A stretch of DNA of 64,000 bases from the NCBI GenBank assembly GCA_036489765.1, contig DASXFE010000010.1:1-64000 (forward strand). The letters are read 5' to 3'. The translations under genes and the position numbers were made by a program. Positions 45,223 to 55,291 of this stretch are shown piece after piece. Under the pieces are notes generated by a model. It was not told the DNA's origin. It worked only from the letters and a program-made list of their open reading frames with translations, and did no database searches. Position 1 is the first letter of the stretch, and the number at the start of each line of letters is the position of its first letter. Source of the stretch: DATARH01 sp036489765. GTDB lineage: Bacteria; Pseudomonadota; Alphaproteobacteria; ATCC43930; CGMCC-115725.

Positions 45223-45275
45223 GGCGGGTTCCTCGATGGGCCGCCATCCTAGCCACCTTCCGCCTCGTATTTAAT

Positions 45276-45355
45276 CGTCATTCCCGCAAAAGCGGGAATC
45301 GGGGGGCCGAGGCGTCGTTGCCCGCCCTTTGACCCCGTCTGCGCGGGGGTGACGA
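45276..45355. repeat. Extragenic palindromic repeat (CGTCATTCCCGC... type)
   Basis: The left arm CGTCATTCCCGCAAAAGCGG with GAATC contains a hairpin TTCCCGC/GCGGGAA. The right arm GACCCCGTCTGCGCGGGGGT with GACGA contains CCCCG/CGGGG. It is the same class as 38730-38815 and sits between the acyl-CoA synthetase and a small membrane protein gene. Confidence 0.75.
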
Positions 45356-45364
45356 AGAGGGCGG

Positions 45365-45658
45365 CTACCTGCTCTCGGGCTTGGGCGTCGTATCCGCGGG
45401 CGGGTTGGTCGCGTCGCTGTGCGGGATAATGACTTTCGGGGCCGGTAGGCCGCCGCCGCAGGCCTGCCGGTGCAGCCACTCGGTCGGGCTCATCCCGTCT
45501 CGGATCACGTCGCCGTACAGGCGGAACGGCCATGCCACCACGAAAATCGCGTCGTTGACCGCGTCGCTGTTCGGCTTCTCGCAAGGGCCGGTGGCGAAGA
45601 AGCCGAGGACCAGCAAGACGATCCCGATCGCCAGGTAAAGCGACACAAAGGCGCGCAT
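45365..45658 (-). CDS. Small single-pass membrane protein, hypothetical
   Basis: A 97-residue protein. Residues about 4-23 form one hydrophobic helix (LYLAIGIVLLVLGFFATG), followed by a soluble, probably periplasmic part with a Cys in GPCEKPNSD, a Trp-rich stretch (VVAWPFRLYGD) and a Pro/Thr-rich tail. It may be a signal-anchored or exported protein. AAGGAAAAG lies before ATG 45658. I do not recognise a family. It lies between the acyl-CoA synthetase and the exported coiled-coil protein. Confidence 0.62.
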   Translation of the reverse strand: MRAFVSLYLAIGIVLLVLGFFATGPCEKPNSDAVNDAIFVVAWPFRLYGDVIRDGMSPTEWLHRQACGGGLPAPKVIIPHSDATNPPADTTPKPESR

Positions 45659-45706
45659 CCGCTTTTCCTTCTTGGTTGCGGGGGGTCGCTGCGGCGGTAC
45701 CGCCGG

Positions 45707-46291
45707 TTATTCAAGTGGCAGAACACTGTTGTCGCGGAAAACGATCCTTCGCAGGTGCAATTGCGTGGAGACCTGATCGGAAGGCAGGTCGCGCAACTTG
45801 ACCTGGTCGGGCTGCGCCGGGTTGAGGAAATAGGTGCCGGTGAAGCGCGCCTTGCCGTCGGCGTCGATCGCCGCTTCGCGGATCAGCGGGATCGAATAGA
45901 TACGCTTGCCGCCGGGGTCCATGAAATCGACATGGCCGTCGAGCAGCTTGATCGGCTTGTCGCAATGGCTCTGCAGCGTGTAGGCGATCTTGTACGATTT
46001 GGAGAGGGCGTCCTGCGCGAAGGTTGCCGACCAGCGGGTCAGGCTGACGAGCTCAGTCCCTTGGTTCTGCTCCTTCGCAACAAGGGCTTCGAGATGCGCG
46101 ACCCGCTGCTCGAGCGCGTCAATGCGGGCTTTCGTGTCATCCTGGGCGAGCGCGGGTGCCGTTACGAGCAGGGTCAGCGCCAGACCGATCCACGCGCTAC
46201 GCGCGCCCTCACCCGCCTTTCGGGTACCCTCGCCCGCTTGCGGGAGAGGGAGGGGCCCGCGGCGCAGCCGTGGGAGGGTGAGGGCTGGCAC
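45707..46291 (-). CDS. Exported hypothetical protein with short coiled coil
   Basis: Up to 194 residues. A signal peptide-like core (WIGLALTLLVTAPALAQ) is followed by a coiled-coil stretch (ARIDALEQRVAHLEALVAKEQ), then a globular domain of about 120 residues with a single Cys. In front of the signal core lie about 30 residues (PRLRRGPLPLPQAGEGTRKA and on) encoded by an extragenic palindrome at 46206-46284. The only usual start in frame before the core is GTG 46291, so either the palindrome is translated or an unusual start is used. The globular domain is not one I recognise. Confidence 0.6.
   Translation of the reverse strand: MPALTLPRLRRGPLPLPQAGEGTRKAGEGARSAWIGLALTLLVTAPALAQDDTKARIDALEQRVAHLEALVAKEQNQGTELVSLTRWSATFAQDALSKSYKIAYTLQSHCDKPIKLLDGHVDFMDPGGKRIYSIPLIREAAIDADGKARFTGTYFLNPAQPDQVKLRDLPSDQVSTQLHLRRIVFRDNSVLPLE
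46206..46284. repeat. Palindromic repeat (CCCTCACCC...GGGTGAGGG) overlapping a gene start
   Basis: Outer arms CCCTCACCC and GGGTGAGGG enclose CGCCTTTCGGGTACCCTC and the hairpin CTCGCCCGCTTGCGGGAGAG. It belongs to the 'CCCTCTCCCGC' class of extragenic elements. Here it encodes the N-terminal residues of the exported protein gene 45707-46291. Confidence 0.7.
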
Positions 46292-46305
46292 TTTAGCGGC
46301 GACGT

Positions 46306-47532
46306 TTAGATCACGCCCTCGTCGCGCAACGCCTTGGCGTCGGCGGCGCCGAGGCCGAGCCAGCTTTGCAGCACCTCGTCGGTGTTGCCGCCGAGCGCGG
46401 GCGAGCCCTTGATCTCGACCGATTTGCCGTCGACCCGCACCGGCCAGCTCGCCATCTTGTACTCGCCGTTGTGGTGCTTGACGGTCTGCATAAAGCCGCG
46501 CTCCTCAAAGTCCGGCTCGTTTTGCAGCTCCATGGTATCGAACACGGCCCCGGCAGGCACGCCGACCCCGATCAGCTTTTCCATCACGTCGCGCTTGTCG
46601 TGCCGGCTGGTCCACTCGCCGATGATGTTTTCGAGCTCGACCGAGTTCTTGACCCGGGCGTCGCCATCCTTGAAGCGCGGGTCCTCGATCAGGTCCTCGC
46701 GGCCGATCAGCTTCATCAGACGTGCATAGTGCTCGGGATTGGCCCGGCTCGTCGTGATGTAGAGGTAATCGTTCGGGCCGCCGCCCTTGCATGGGAAGAG
46801 CCCGGCCGGCGAGTTGTTGCCGGCGCTCGGCTTGGCGCCGCGCCGCTGTGCCGGCTTGCCTGTGCGGGCCATCGTCGCAAAGCAGGTGCGCATGTAATGG
46901 ACCATCGCGTCCTGCATCGCGACTTCGAGACGCCGCCCGACGCCGGTGCGGTTGCGCTCGTGGAGGGCGCCGAGGATCGTCGCCGCCATCAGCATGCCGG
47001 TGCCGGTGTCGCCAAAGCTCAGCCCCGGCTTCACCGGCGGCTGGTCGGGCCAGCCGGTGACGCTGATCGGGCCGCCCGCGGCCTGTGCGATCATGTCGAA
47101 GGCGAGACCCTTCGCGTGCGGGCTGCCGCTCGCGAAGCCCTTGACCTGGCAATAGATGATACGCGGGTTGATCTTCTTGACCTCGTCGTAGGAGAGGCCG
47201 AGGCGCTCGATCGTGCCCGGCGCCATGTTCTCGGCGACGATGTCGCCCTGGCGGATCATGTCCTTGACAAGGGCGAGGCCCTTCGGCAACTTCAGGTTGA
47301 TCGCCAGCGACTTCTTGTTGACGTTGAACTGGTAGAAGTACCAGGGATCGTCGTCGGGCTTGCCGGGGCGGAGGCGCCGGCCGGGATCGCCGCGGCCGGG
47401 GTTTTCGATCTTGACCACCTCGGCGCCGAACCAAGCGAGCACCTCGGTGCAGGTCGTGCCGGCCTCGAACTGGGTGAAATCCACGACCTTGACGCCTTCG
47501 AGGAATTTGAACTCCTGGGTCATGTCGCTCAT
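46306..47532 (-). CDS. CaiB/BaiF-family CoA-transferase (class III)
   Basis: A 408-residue protein. Family motifs include VKVVDFTQFEAGTTCTEVLAWFGAEVVKIENPGRGD, read in parts, NVNKKSLAINLK, and the catalytic Asp in LAFDMIAQAAGG. Class III CoA-transferases move CoA between acids by a ping-pong mechanism at an aspartyl-CoA anhydride. ATG 47532 is preceded by GGGAGGGAGCC; an in-frame ATG is also found 3 codons later. It is divergent from the cupin gene by 115 bp. It probably activates a substrate acid for the local degradation pathway; identity of the acid is unknown. Confidence 0.93.
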   Translation of the reverse strand: MSDMTQEFKFLEGVKVVDFTQFEAGTTCTEVLAWFGAEVVKIENPGRGDPGRRLRPGKPDDDPWYFYQFNVNKKSLAINLKLPKGLALVKDMIRQGDIVAENMAPGTIERLGLSYDEVKKINPRIIYCQVKGFASGSPHAKGLAFDMIAQAAGGPISVTGWPDQPPVKPGLSFGDTGTGMLMAATILGALHERNRTGVGRRLEVAMQDAMVHYMRTCFATMARTGKPAQRRGAKPSAGNNSPAGLFPCKGGGPNDYLYITTSRANPEHYARLMKLIGREDLIEDPRFKDGDARVKNSVELENIIGEWTSRHDKRDVMEKLIGVGVPAGAVFDTMELQNEPDFEERGFMQTVKHHNGEYKMASWPVRVDGKSVEIKGSPALGGNTDEVLQSWLGLGAADAKALRDEGVI

Positions 47533-47647
47533 CGCCGGCTCCCTCCCGAGAATGTCTTGGCGACAGCGTGCCTCTTATCGACGCCAGCCGCAATGAGTGC
47601 TGATATGGCGCGAGCTAAACCCTAGTCGGTTATAAAAGGAGGAAACC

Positions 47648-48025
47648 ATGAAGGTCGTCACGCTGCGCAATATCCCCGACGTTCCGGTCGAGGGCGCCGA
47701 TCGCATCGAGGGGTGGACGGGTCCGGTTGCCCGCTCGCGCCAGACCATCATCGAGGCCGGCGACTCGCCGAACTACAACTGCAGCGTCGTCAATTTCAGC
47801 CAGGGCTGCACGACGGGCTGGCATACCCACACCTGCGACCAGATCCTGGTCGTGACCGCGGGCGCCGGCATGGTCGCGATCGAGGGCGGGACGCCGCAGG
47901 AGATCAATGTCGGCGACGTCGTGCACATCAAGGCCGGCGAGCGCCACTGGCACGGCGCCAGAGCCGACTCGACGATGGGTCACATCACGATCACCGCCGT
48001 CGGCGGCACGGCGAAGTGGGGGTGA
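47648..48025 (+). CDS. Cupin-domain protein
   Basis: A 125-residue single-domain cupin. Motif 1 appears as CTTGWHTHTCDQILVVTAG, with His-His-Asp/Gln and no usual Glu, and motif 2 as INVGDVVHIKAGERHWHG, with its His. A bound metal and a role in ring cleavage, isomerisation or as a small binding protein are likely. AAAGGAGGAAACC precedes ATG 47648, a strong ribosome site. It is divergent from the CaiB gene, so may share its control. Function undetermined. Confidence 0.85.
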   Translation: MKVVTLRNIPDVPVEGADRIEGWTGPVARSRQTIIEAGDSPNYNCSVVNFSQGCTTGWHTHTCDQILVVTAGAGMVAIEGGTPQEINVGDVVHIKAGERHWHGARADSTMGHITITAVGGTAKWG

Positions 48026-48035
48026 TCCTCCTCTA

Positions 48036-48066
48036 ATTCCCTCTCCCGCACTGCGGGAGAGGGAAT
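48036..48066. terminator. Perfect 15-bp stem palindrome between convergent genes
   Basis: ATTCCCTCTCCCGCA, one central C, then the complementary arm. It lies between the ends of the convergent cupin and S51 peptidase genes, so it can act as a bidirectional terminator. It lacks a T-run and resembles the extragenic 'CCCTCTCCCGC' palindromes, so it may just be one of them. Confidence 0.5.
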
Positions 48067-48070
48067 ATTC

Positions 48071-48826
48071 CTAGCCGACCATCTTCCAATTCGCGAGGTC
48101 GAAGCGGTCACCCGCGGCCAGGCGGTAGTATGGTTGGCCGTCGTGGTCGCTTCCGTCGGTGATGAAGATGTGCCCGCTGCCGACGACGCGCATCTCGTCG
48201 CCCTGAACCGTCGCGCCGGTGCCCTCGTCGAGGCCGATGCCGAGAAGCTCGGGGTGGGCGGCGATCACCGGGGCGAGGTCGCGCTCGCGGTTGCGGGCGC
48301 TGACGTGCTGGTCGATCGTGACGTTGGTCAGATACCCGAACCCGCTTTCGTATTCCGGCCACATCATGATCGAGGCGTCGTCCGACGGGTGCCCGCGGAT
48401 GAGGTAGGAGCCCATGATCGTCGCCCCGGCCGAGACGCCGACCAGCGTACCGCCACGCGCCAGCACGCCGCGCAGGTCGCGCTCGGTACCGGTGCCGGCA
48501 TAGGAGTCGACGAGGCGGAACTGCCTCCCGCCAAAGATGAACACCGCCGTCGCCGTGCGCAACGGTTCGGCGAAGGCCGCGGTGTCGGCCTCGGCGCGAT
48601 CGCGCGTGTGGAGGATCGACACCTTGTCGGCCGCCCGGGCGATAAACCCGAGCGGCTTCAGCGTCGGGATCACCTCATCGGTCTCGGCGGTCGTGATAAA
48701 GACCCATTCCGACCGTCCGTCCGGGCCGCGGCCCAGGCGGACGATCTCCTCTTGCAGCTCCGGCGGGAACCGCCCGCCGCCGATCAGCAGCAGCGTGCCG
48801 GTCGTCGGCCCCGCCGATCCCGCCAT
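48071..48826 (-). CDS. Peptidase S51/cyanophycinase-like protein
   Basis: A 251-residue Ser hydrolase of the class I glutamine amidotransferase-like fold. The nucleophile elbow GVSAGATIMGSYLIRG is as in cyanophycinase and dipeptidase E, with TGTLLLIGGGR at the start and VFIFGGRQFRLVD in the middle. The role may be cleavage of Asp-containing peptides or storage polymer. No cyanophycin synthetase is adjacent. ATG 48826 is one base after the VOC gene stop; the longer frame upstream lies over that gene. Confidence 0.85.
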   Translation of the reverse strand: MAGSAGPTTGTLLLIGGGRFPPELQEEIVRLGRGPDGRSEWVFITTAETDEVIPTLKPLGFIARAADKVSILHTRDRAEADTAAFAEPLRTATAVFIFGGRQFRLVDSYAGTGTERDLRGVLARGGTLVGVSAGATIMGSYLIRGHPSDDASIMMWPEYESGFGYLTNVTIDQHVSARNRERDLAPVIAAHPELLGIGLDEGTGATVQGDEMRVVGSGHIFITDGSDHDGQPYYRLAAGDRFDLANWKMVG

Positions 48827-48827
48827 G

Positions 48828-49319
48828 CTACTCCGCCGCCGCCGTGGCCGGCACCAGCGCGTATCGGTCCATTCCGAGTTCGATGGCCTCGTCCCAGCCC
48901 TTCTGGCGGACATCGAACTGCACTTCGTCCGGGCCGAGATATTTGAGGTTGAGCGCCCCGCCGCTGGCAGCCCGCATCGGGGTCGCGTCGCGGTCCTCGT
49001 CGCCATGCATTTCCATCGGCACCGGCTTGACGCTGCCGGCCTTCAGGGCCTTGGCGGTCGCGTCGAGGTCGTCGACCTGGAAGCCGATATGGTGGATGCC
49101 GCGCAGGTCCGAGGTTTGGCCTACACCGAGCTTGGGCGCGTCGGCGTCGCCGTATTTGAGGATCGCGAAATAGATATAGCCGTCGCTGAGCCAGACGCCC
49201 TTCTCGCCGGTGCTGCTCGGGCGGCGGTAAAGCTCGGTCAGCCCGAAATGCTGCTTGTAGAACTCCGCGGTCGCGACGGGATCGTCGGTGACGAGCGCGA
49301 TATGCTTGATGCGAGCCAT
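48828..49319 (-). CDS. VOC-superfamily protein (glyoxalase/dioxygenase fold)
   Basis: A 163-residue protein. Starts MARIKHIALVTDDPVATAEFYKQHFGL, with the metal His of a beta-alpha-beta-beta-beta unit, and contains GIHHIGFQVDDLDATAKAL in the second unit. The fold is used in dioxygenases, lactoylglutathione lyase and methylmalonyl-CoA epimerase; the substrate cannot be told. ATG 49319 is preceded by AAGGAGGGACG, so the longer open frame to 49502 is not used. Cotranscribed with the S51 gene (1 bp gap). Confidence 0.87.
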   Translation of the reverse strand: MARIKHIALVTDDPVATAEFYKQHFGLTELYRRPSSTGEKGVWLSDGYIYFAILKYGDADAPKLGVGQTSDLRGIHHIGFQVDDLDATAKALKAGSVKPVPMEMHGDEDRDATPMRAASGGALNLKYLGPDEVQFDVRQKGWDEAIELGMDRYALVPATAAAE

Positions 49320-49350
49320 GCGTCCCTCCTTCGGATGATGCCGCGCTACT

Positions 49351-50634
49351 CTAGCACCATTCGTCTTCGGATTTGGGAGGGGGGTCGCTTTCGGGGTCGT
49401 GGGCCGTGACGAGGATCGCGCCGTGCTGCGTGCCGAAATCGAGCCGGGTCCCCGCGACGAGCCGGATCGTCTGAGCGGGCTCGACATCGCGCACCGAGCC
49501 ATCGGGGAGCACCGCTTCCCAGGTCGCCGAAGACAGGTTGCGCAGGACGAAGAGGCCCGGTTCCGTCGGATGTCGGCGGACTTCGCCGACGGTTCCGTCC
49601 GGTGCCCGCCCCTTCAGCGACGGGATGTCGGCGATCGTGACGACCGCCTCCTCGGCGAGCCGCGTGCGGATGGCGCCGATCTGCAGCCACAGGTCGCCGA
49701 CCGGCGCGGGCATCGCCGGCAGCGGGTCGACCTCGGGCGCGCGATAGGGCTCCATCGAGCCGTAAGGCCACAGAAACTCGCGCTCCGGCGACACCTCGCG
49801 GCCCTTGAGGATCATCGAGGCCAGCACGACGAAGGCCAGGACGGCAACGGCCACCTCGTGAAGCGGGCTCATGATGCTCAACGGCCCGCCGTAGAATCGC
49901 ATCGCATCCCACAGGTCGTGCAGCGCGTTGGCGATGACGAAGCCGATGACGAGCGCCAGGACCACCCTTTTCCGGTTGTGGCCGTGCAGCGCCGCGAGAC
50001 CGACGAAATAGCCGAAGGCGCCGGCATAGGCGATGTGGCCGAACCCGTTGGTGAGCATCCGCGGCGCCCCGATGAGCGCGCCGAAATGCGGAACGTAGAC
50101 GAACATCGTCTCGAGAAACGCGAACCCGGTTGCCGACGCCGCGGCGAGCAGAATGCCGTCGAGCGGCTCGCGCAGCCCGTATTTGCGCTGGCGAGCATGT
50201 GGCAATTTCCAGGTGGCGAGCAGCACCAGGCCGAGCGGCAGCGCTTTGACCGTCTCCTCGATGAGGCCCGGCGCGGCAAAGAGCGGCAGCACCGATTCCG
50301 CCCTGTCGATCGCGGTCAAGAGGAGCGCGTCGAGCCCGAACGCCAGCGCCGCGACCAGCAGCACATAGAAGAACGGCTGCTTCTGCCCGCAGGCGAGATG
50401 GACAAGGTAAAGCGTGCCGAGCGAGATGAAGGCTGCGAGAGCCCAGAAAAACCCGGCCTCTTCCTTGAGCCCGGCCAGCGCCAGCAGAACCACGACAAAG
50501 ACCGCCAGGATCACCCCGGGCCACAGATAGGCCCGCCTGCGCAGGTCGCTGAACGGCAGCAGGAACGGCAGCATCTCGGTGCGCGAGATCTCGTTGGCCG
50601 TGGCCGCATTGGCGTCCGGGGGGAGCGAGGTCAT
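49351..50634 (-). CDS. PrsW-like intramembrane protease with C-terminal FHA-like region
   Basis: A 427-residue integral membrane protein with about eight helices in residues 25-280. It has PrsW-type catalytic motifs: Glu-Glu in PGLIEETVKALPL, an FLET segment in ATGFAFLETMFVYVP, and His/Asp in ANALHDLWDAM. PrsW cleaves anti-sigma factors. The C-terminal 130 residues are soluble and contain FVLRNLSSATWEAV and RLVAGTRLDFG, similar to the second half of an FHA domain, which binds phosphothreonine. The joining of these two parts is unusual. It is 31 bp from the VOC gene on the same strand and divergent from the MFS gene. Confidence 0.75.
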   Translation of the reverse strand: MTSLPPDANAATANEISRTEMLPFLLPFSDLRRRAYLWPGVILAVFVVVLLALAGLKEEAGFFWALAAFISLGTLYLVHLACGQKQPFFYVLLVAALAFGLDALLLTAIDRAESVLPLFAAPGLIEETVKALPLGLVLLATWKLPHARQRKYGLREPLDGILLAAASATGFAFLETMFVYVPHFGALIGAPRMLTNGFGHIAYAGAFGYFVGLAALHGHNRKRVVLALVIGFVIANALHDLWDAMRFYGGPLSIMSPLHEVAVAVLAFVVLASMILKGREVSPEREFLWPYGSMEPYRAPEVDPLPAMPAPVGDLWLQIGAIRTRLAEEAVVTIADIPSLKGRAPDGTVGEVRRHPTEPGLFVLRNLSSATWEAVLPDGSVRDVEPAQTIRLVAGTRLDFGTQHGAILVTAHDPESDPPPKSEDEWC

Positions 50635-50775
50635 CGCGACAGATTCTGCCCAATTTCCGCGGTCGGGCTTGCCAGATACGGCCGCCTACCTATGCTACCG
50701 GCGCGGTGCCGGGGTGGCAATCGCAATACCCTGTAATCATTGACGGCACATTACGCCGGGGATGAGCCCGCGCCA

Positions 50776-51978
50776 ATGAGGCCCCCGCCGCTCGCGCTCC
50801 TCGCCACGGTCACGGCGATCGGCTTTGCCGCGCTCCACATGGTCGTGCCGGTTTTACCGCTGCTCGCGACGGTGTTCGGCCGCGGCGCGACCGAGGCGCA
50901 GCTCGTCCTGACCCTCTATTTCATCGGCATCGCGACCGGGCAGCTCGCGTATGGGCCGCTGTCCGACCGGTTCGGACGGCGGCCGGTGCTGCTGTGCGGG
51001 CTCGGACTCTTTCTCGGCGGGACCGTGCTGTGCGCCGTGGCGTGGTCGTTGCCGGTGCTGATCTGCGCCCGGGTGATCCAGGCGCTGGGCGGCTGCTCCG
51101 GGTTGGTGCTGAGCCGGGCGATCATTCGCGACGTTTACGATCGTGACGCCTCGGCGCTCGCGATCGCGCTCGTGATGATGGCGATGACGCTGGTGCCGGC
51201 GCTGTGCCCGGCGGTCGGGGCCTATGTGACCGAGTGGTTCGGGTGGCGCGCGATTTTCGTGCTGCTCGGATTGCTCGGCGGAACCGCGCTGGTGTTGAGC
51301 GCGGTGCTGCTGCGGGAGACGCACTCGGAGGCGATTCCGCTCGATCTCGGCGGGCTCACCGTGTCGCATCTGACCCTGGCGCGCTCGAGCGCCTTCTGCT
51401 TTTTCGCGCTGTCGAGCGCCTGCTCGAGCGCGTCGTGGTTCGTCTTTATCGCCAGCGCGCCGTACCTGCTCCAGGTGGGGTTCCATCAGGGGCCGGGCAC
51501 CTATGGCGCGATGATCCTGGTGCCGATGGCGGCTTATATGGTGGGCAACGGCGCCGCGGCTCGGCTCGGCCGGCGCTTTCATAGCCGCAGTCTGTTTGTC
51601 GCCGGCCTCCTGGTTTCCGTCGGGTCGGGCATCCTGATGGCGCTGTGGTGCGCCGCGGCGCCCAACCCGTGGGCCCTCTTCATTCCGATGGCGCTGAGCT
51701 CGATCGGAAATGGACTGAGCCAGCCCGGTGCCTTGGCCTCGGGGCTCAGCGTTTTTCCGCGCATCGCCGGCACCGCCTCGGGGGTGATGGGGTTCTCGCA
51801 AATGGCCGTGTCGGCGCTTGGCACGCTTGCGCTGGCGCCGTTTCCGCGCGACAGCGTGGCGGCGGTGGTCGGCGTGGTCTTTGCGGCGCAGCTCCTCGCG
51901 CTCGCGTCCGGCGTTGCCGCGCTGCGCCGTCCCGGCGGGTCGCTGCAGGTCGTGGCGGAGACGGGCGGAGATTGCTAA
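50776..51978 (+). CDS. Bcr/CflA-type MFS drug-resistance transporter
   Basis: A 400-residue permease with 12 predicted helices. The N-terminal loop motif GQLAYGPLSDRFGRRPVLL is clear, and FIARVIQALG-type wording appears as ICARVIQALGGCSGLVLSRAIIRDVYDR, read in parts; this is the Bcr/CflA signature. It would export small hydrophobic compounds by proton antiport. ATG 50776 is chosen over TTG 50740, which lacks a good ribosome site. It is divergent from the PrsW-like gene and 37 bp before the fahA gene. Confidence 0.88.
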   Translation: MRPPPLALLATVTAIGFAALHMVVPVLPLLATVFGRGATEAQLVLTLYFIGIATGQLAYGPLSDRFGRRPVLLCGLGLFLGGTVLCAVAWSLPVLICARVIQALGGCSGLVLSRAIIRDVYDRDASALAIALVMMAMTLVPALCPAVGAYVTEWFGWRAIFVLLGLLGGTALVLSAVLLRETHSEAIPLDLGGLTVSHLTLARSSAFCFFALSSACSSASWFVFIASAPYLLQVGFHQGPGTYGAMILVPMAAYMVGNGAAARLGRRFHSRSLFVAGLLVSVGSGILMALWCAAAPNPWALFIPMALSSIGNGLSQPGALASGLSVFPRIAGTASGVMGFSQMAVSALGTLALAPFPRDSVAAVVGVVFAAQLLALASGVAALRRPGGSLQVVAETGGDC

Positions 51979-52015
51979 GAGTCGGGCCGGAACAATTCTG
52001 CCGGGGAGGGATGCG

Positions 52016-53323
<1,308 letters not shown>

Positions 53324-53330
53324 CGCGTAC

Positions 53331-53460
53331 TGTCATTGCGAGGAGCGCAGCGGCGCGGCCATCTCGATGGGAAGAACCTCCTCCGGCCCGAGATTGCTCC
53401 GCTGCGCCCGCGTCGCGCTCAACACGGCGACCTGTTGGTTGGCGCTGCGCAGCAATAAGA
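53331..53460. repeat. Extragenic palindromic repeat (TGTCATTGCGAGGAGCGCAGC... type)
   Basis: Two complementary blocks, around GCGAGGAGCGCAGCGGCGCG (53338-53357) and GATTGCTCCGCTGCGCCCGC (53392-53411), surround a short spacer. The wording 'CATTGCGAGGAGCG...AAGCAATC' is a common alphaproteobacterial extragenic element. Further complementary GCGCTGCGCAGC lies near 53441. It occupies most of the gap between fahA and the sensor kinase. Confidence 0.7.
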
Positions 53461-53602
53461 TCGTCGATCGGCGCGACGGGTTCGGGGCGCTCCTGCGCGA
53501 CCATTAAGCGGCATTCTCGCTAACAGCTTCGCGGATTAAGGGTTCGTCAATCCGGGTTGGTTTCAATCCCCGGGCACTACCCCCGGATGGGAATGGAACG
53601 GC

Positions 53603-55291
53603 GTGACATCACTTGCTGACTGGCGGCCGCCGGCGGCTCAGCGGCGCGACGGGGCCTGGTCGAGCATCCGCCCGGTGACCTTGCTGATCGCGTCGGGGAT
53701 CGTGCTCATCGCGGGCATTCTGATGCTGACGGGCTTTGTCGCAGGGCACTTGCGGGAGCAGGCTCTGAACGCGACCCAGGCAGAGATGGCGCGGCTCAAT
53801 GGCGTCGTCGCCGCCTCGACCGACCGGACCTTCACGACGGCCGATACCGTCCTCAAATTCGCATCGGAGCGGCTGCGCCGGGCCCCCGCCGGCGATGCCC
53901 CTGCGTTTGCCGATGGGGCGATGGTCCCGGGGGCCGGGTCGGCGCTCGAGAGCGCGCTTGGCCCGGCCTCGCCGTTTGTGGCGATCGCGGCGGTCGGCCG
54001 TGATGGCGCAGCGATTACGTCCGCCGGCTGGTGGCCGTCGGAGGCGGCCGATCTTGCCGGGCGCGATTTCATGGCCCGGCTCGCGGCTCAGCCGCAACTC
54101 GAGGCCTGGGTCGGCTCGCCCTTTATCGATCATCGCAACGGCAGTGCGGTCATTCCCTATGCGCGGCGGGTCAGCGGCAGCGCCGGACAGATGCTCGGCT
54201 ATGTCGTCGGCCTGTTGCCGCAGAGCGATTTCGACGCCTTTTTCGGCAGGGTTCCGCTCGGCGCGGGCAGTTCGGTCGCGCTGCTGCGGCGGGATGGCGT
54301 TGCGCTCGCGACTTACCCGGCGTCGGGGATCCCGGCCGGATCGCTCGAAACGAGCCACGAATTGTCCGGCTTTCCGCTCAAGGTCGTGATCGGCCAGACC
54401 GGCGGGGCCGCGCTCGGCGATTGGTCGCGCCAGGCGATGCTACTGGGTGCGCTGGCAATGGTCGGCGCGCTCGGCGTCGCGCTGATGGTCGTGATGATCG
54501 CCCGCCAGTTCCGCATCCATGCCCGGCTCGCGGCGGTCCAGGCCGAGAAGATCGAGGTCGAGCACGCCCGCCTCGTCACCGAGGCCGAGCTCTTGAAAAA
54601 GGAGCGCCTGTCGGTGCTCGGCCAGCTCACCGCGACGGTCGCCCACGAATTGCGCAACCCGCTGAGTGCCATCCGCAACACGCTTTTCAGCGTCAAGGAG
54701 ATGGCGAACGGCGCCGGGCTCAAGCTCGACCGGCCGATCAGCCGGATGGAGCGCAGCATCGAGCGCTGCAACCGCATCATCGGCGATCTCCTCGAATATG
54801 CCCGCCAGCGCGAACTGCGCCGGGCGTCGGTCGACATCGAGACCTGGCTGCACGAGGTGCTGACCGATCAGCAGGTGCCGGCCGGGATCACCCTGAGTGA
54901 GGAGTTCCGCGCGCCGGCAGAGTCGATCGCGATCGATGCCGACCGCGTCCGCCGTGTCGTCATCAACCTGATCGACAATGCGGCGCAAGCCTTGAACGAG
55001 CTGCCGGCCGATAGCGGCGAGCGGCGGATCACGGTGGGGACCAGCGCGGATGGCGACGGGGTTGCGGTTCGGGTCACGGATACCGGCCCCGGAATCTCGC
55101 CGGACAACCTGACGCGGATCTTCGAACCGCTGTTCAGCACCAAGAGTTTTGGCACCGGCCTCGGGCTTGCCACGGTCAAGCAGATCGTCGGCCAGCACGG
55201 GGGAACGATCGACGTCGACAGCACGGTCGGGCAGGGCACCTGCTTTACGATCCGGCTGCCGCGCGTGGTGGCAGTGAAGGCAGCAGCATGA
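53603..55291 (+). CDS. Membrane sensor histidine kinase with periplasmic Cache-like domain
   Basis: A 562-residue kinase. A first helix (about 27-48) and a second (about 275-300) enclose a 225-residue extracytoplasmic double-Cache-like sensor region. After a short coiled coil, the transmitter has an H-box TVAHELRNPLSAIRN, N-box NLIDNAAQAL, G1 DTGPGIS and G2 GTGLGLATVKQ. The HELRNPL wording groups it with NtrB/AtoS-like kinases. GTG 53603 is the start. Its stop overlaps the double-receiver ATG (ATGA, 4 bp), so the two are coupled partners. The ligand of the Cache domain is unknown. Confidence 0.9.
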   Translation: MTSLADWRPPAAQRRDGAWSSIRPVTLLIASGIVLIAGILMLTGFVAGHLREQALNATQAEMARLNGVVAASTDRTFTTADTVLKFASERLRRAPAGDAPAFADGAMVPGAGSALESALGPASPFVAIAAVGRDGAAITSAGWWPSEAADLAGRDFMARLAAQPQLEAWVGSPFIDHRNGSAVIPYARRVSGSAGQMLGYVVGLLPQSDFDAFFGRVPLGAGSSVALLRRDGVALATYPASGIPAGSLETSHELSGFPLKVVIGQTGGAALGDWSRQAMLLGALAMVGALGVALMVVMIARQFRIHARLAAVQAEKIEVEHARLVTEAELLKKERLSVLGQLTATVAHELRNPLSAIRNTLFSVKEMANGAGLKLDRPISRMERSIERCNRIIGDLLEYARQRELRRASVDIETWLHEVLTDQQVPAGITLSEEFRAPAESIAIDADRVRRVVINLIDNAAQALNELPADSGERRITVGTSADGDGVAVRVTDTGPGISPDNLTRIFEPLFSTKSFGTGLGLATVKQIVGQHGGTIDVDSTVGQGTCFTIRLPRVVAVKAAA

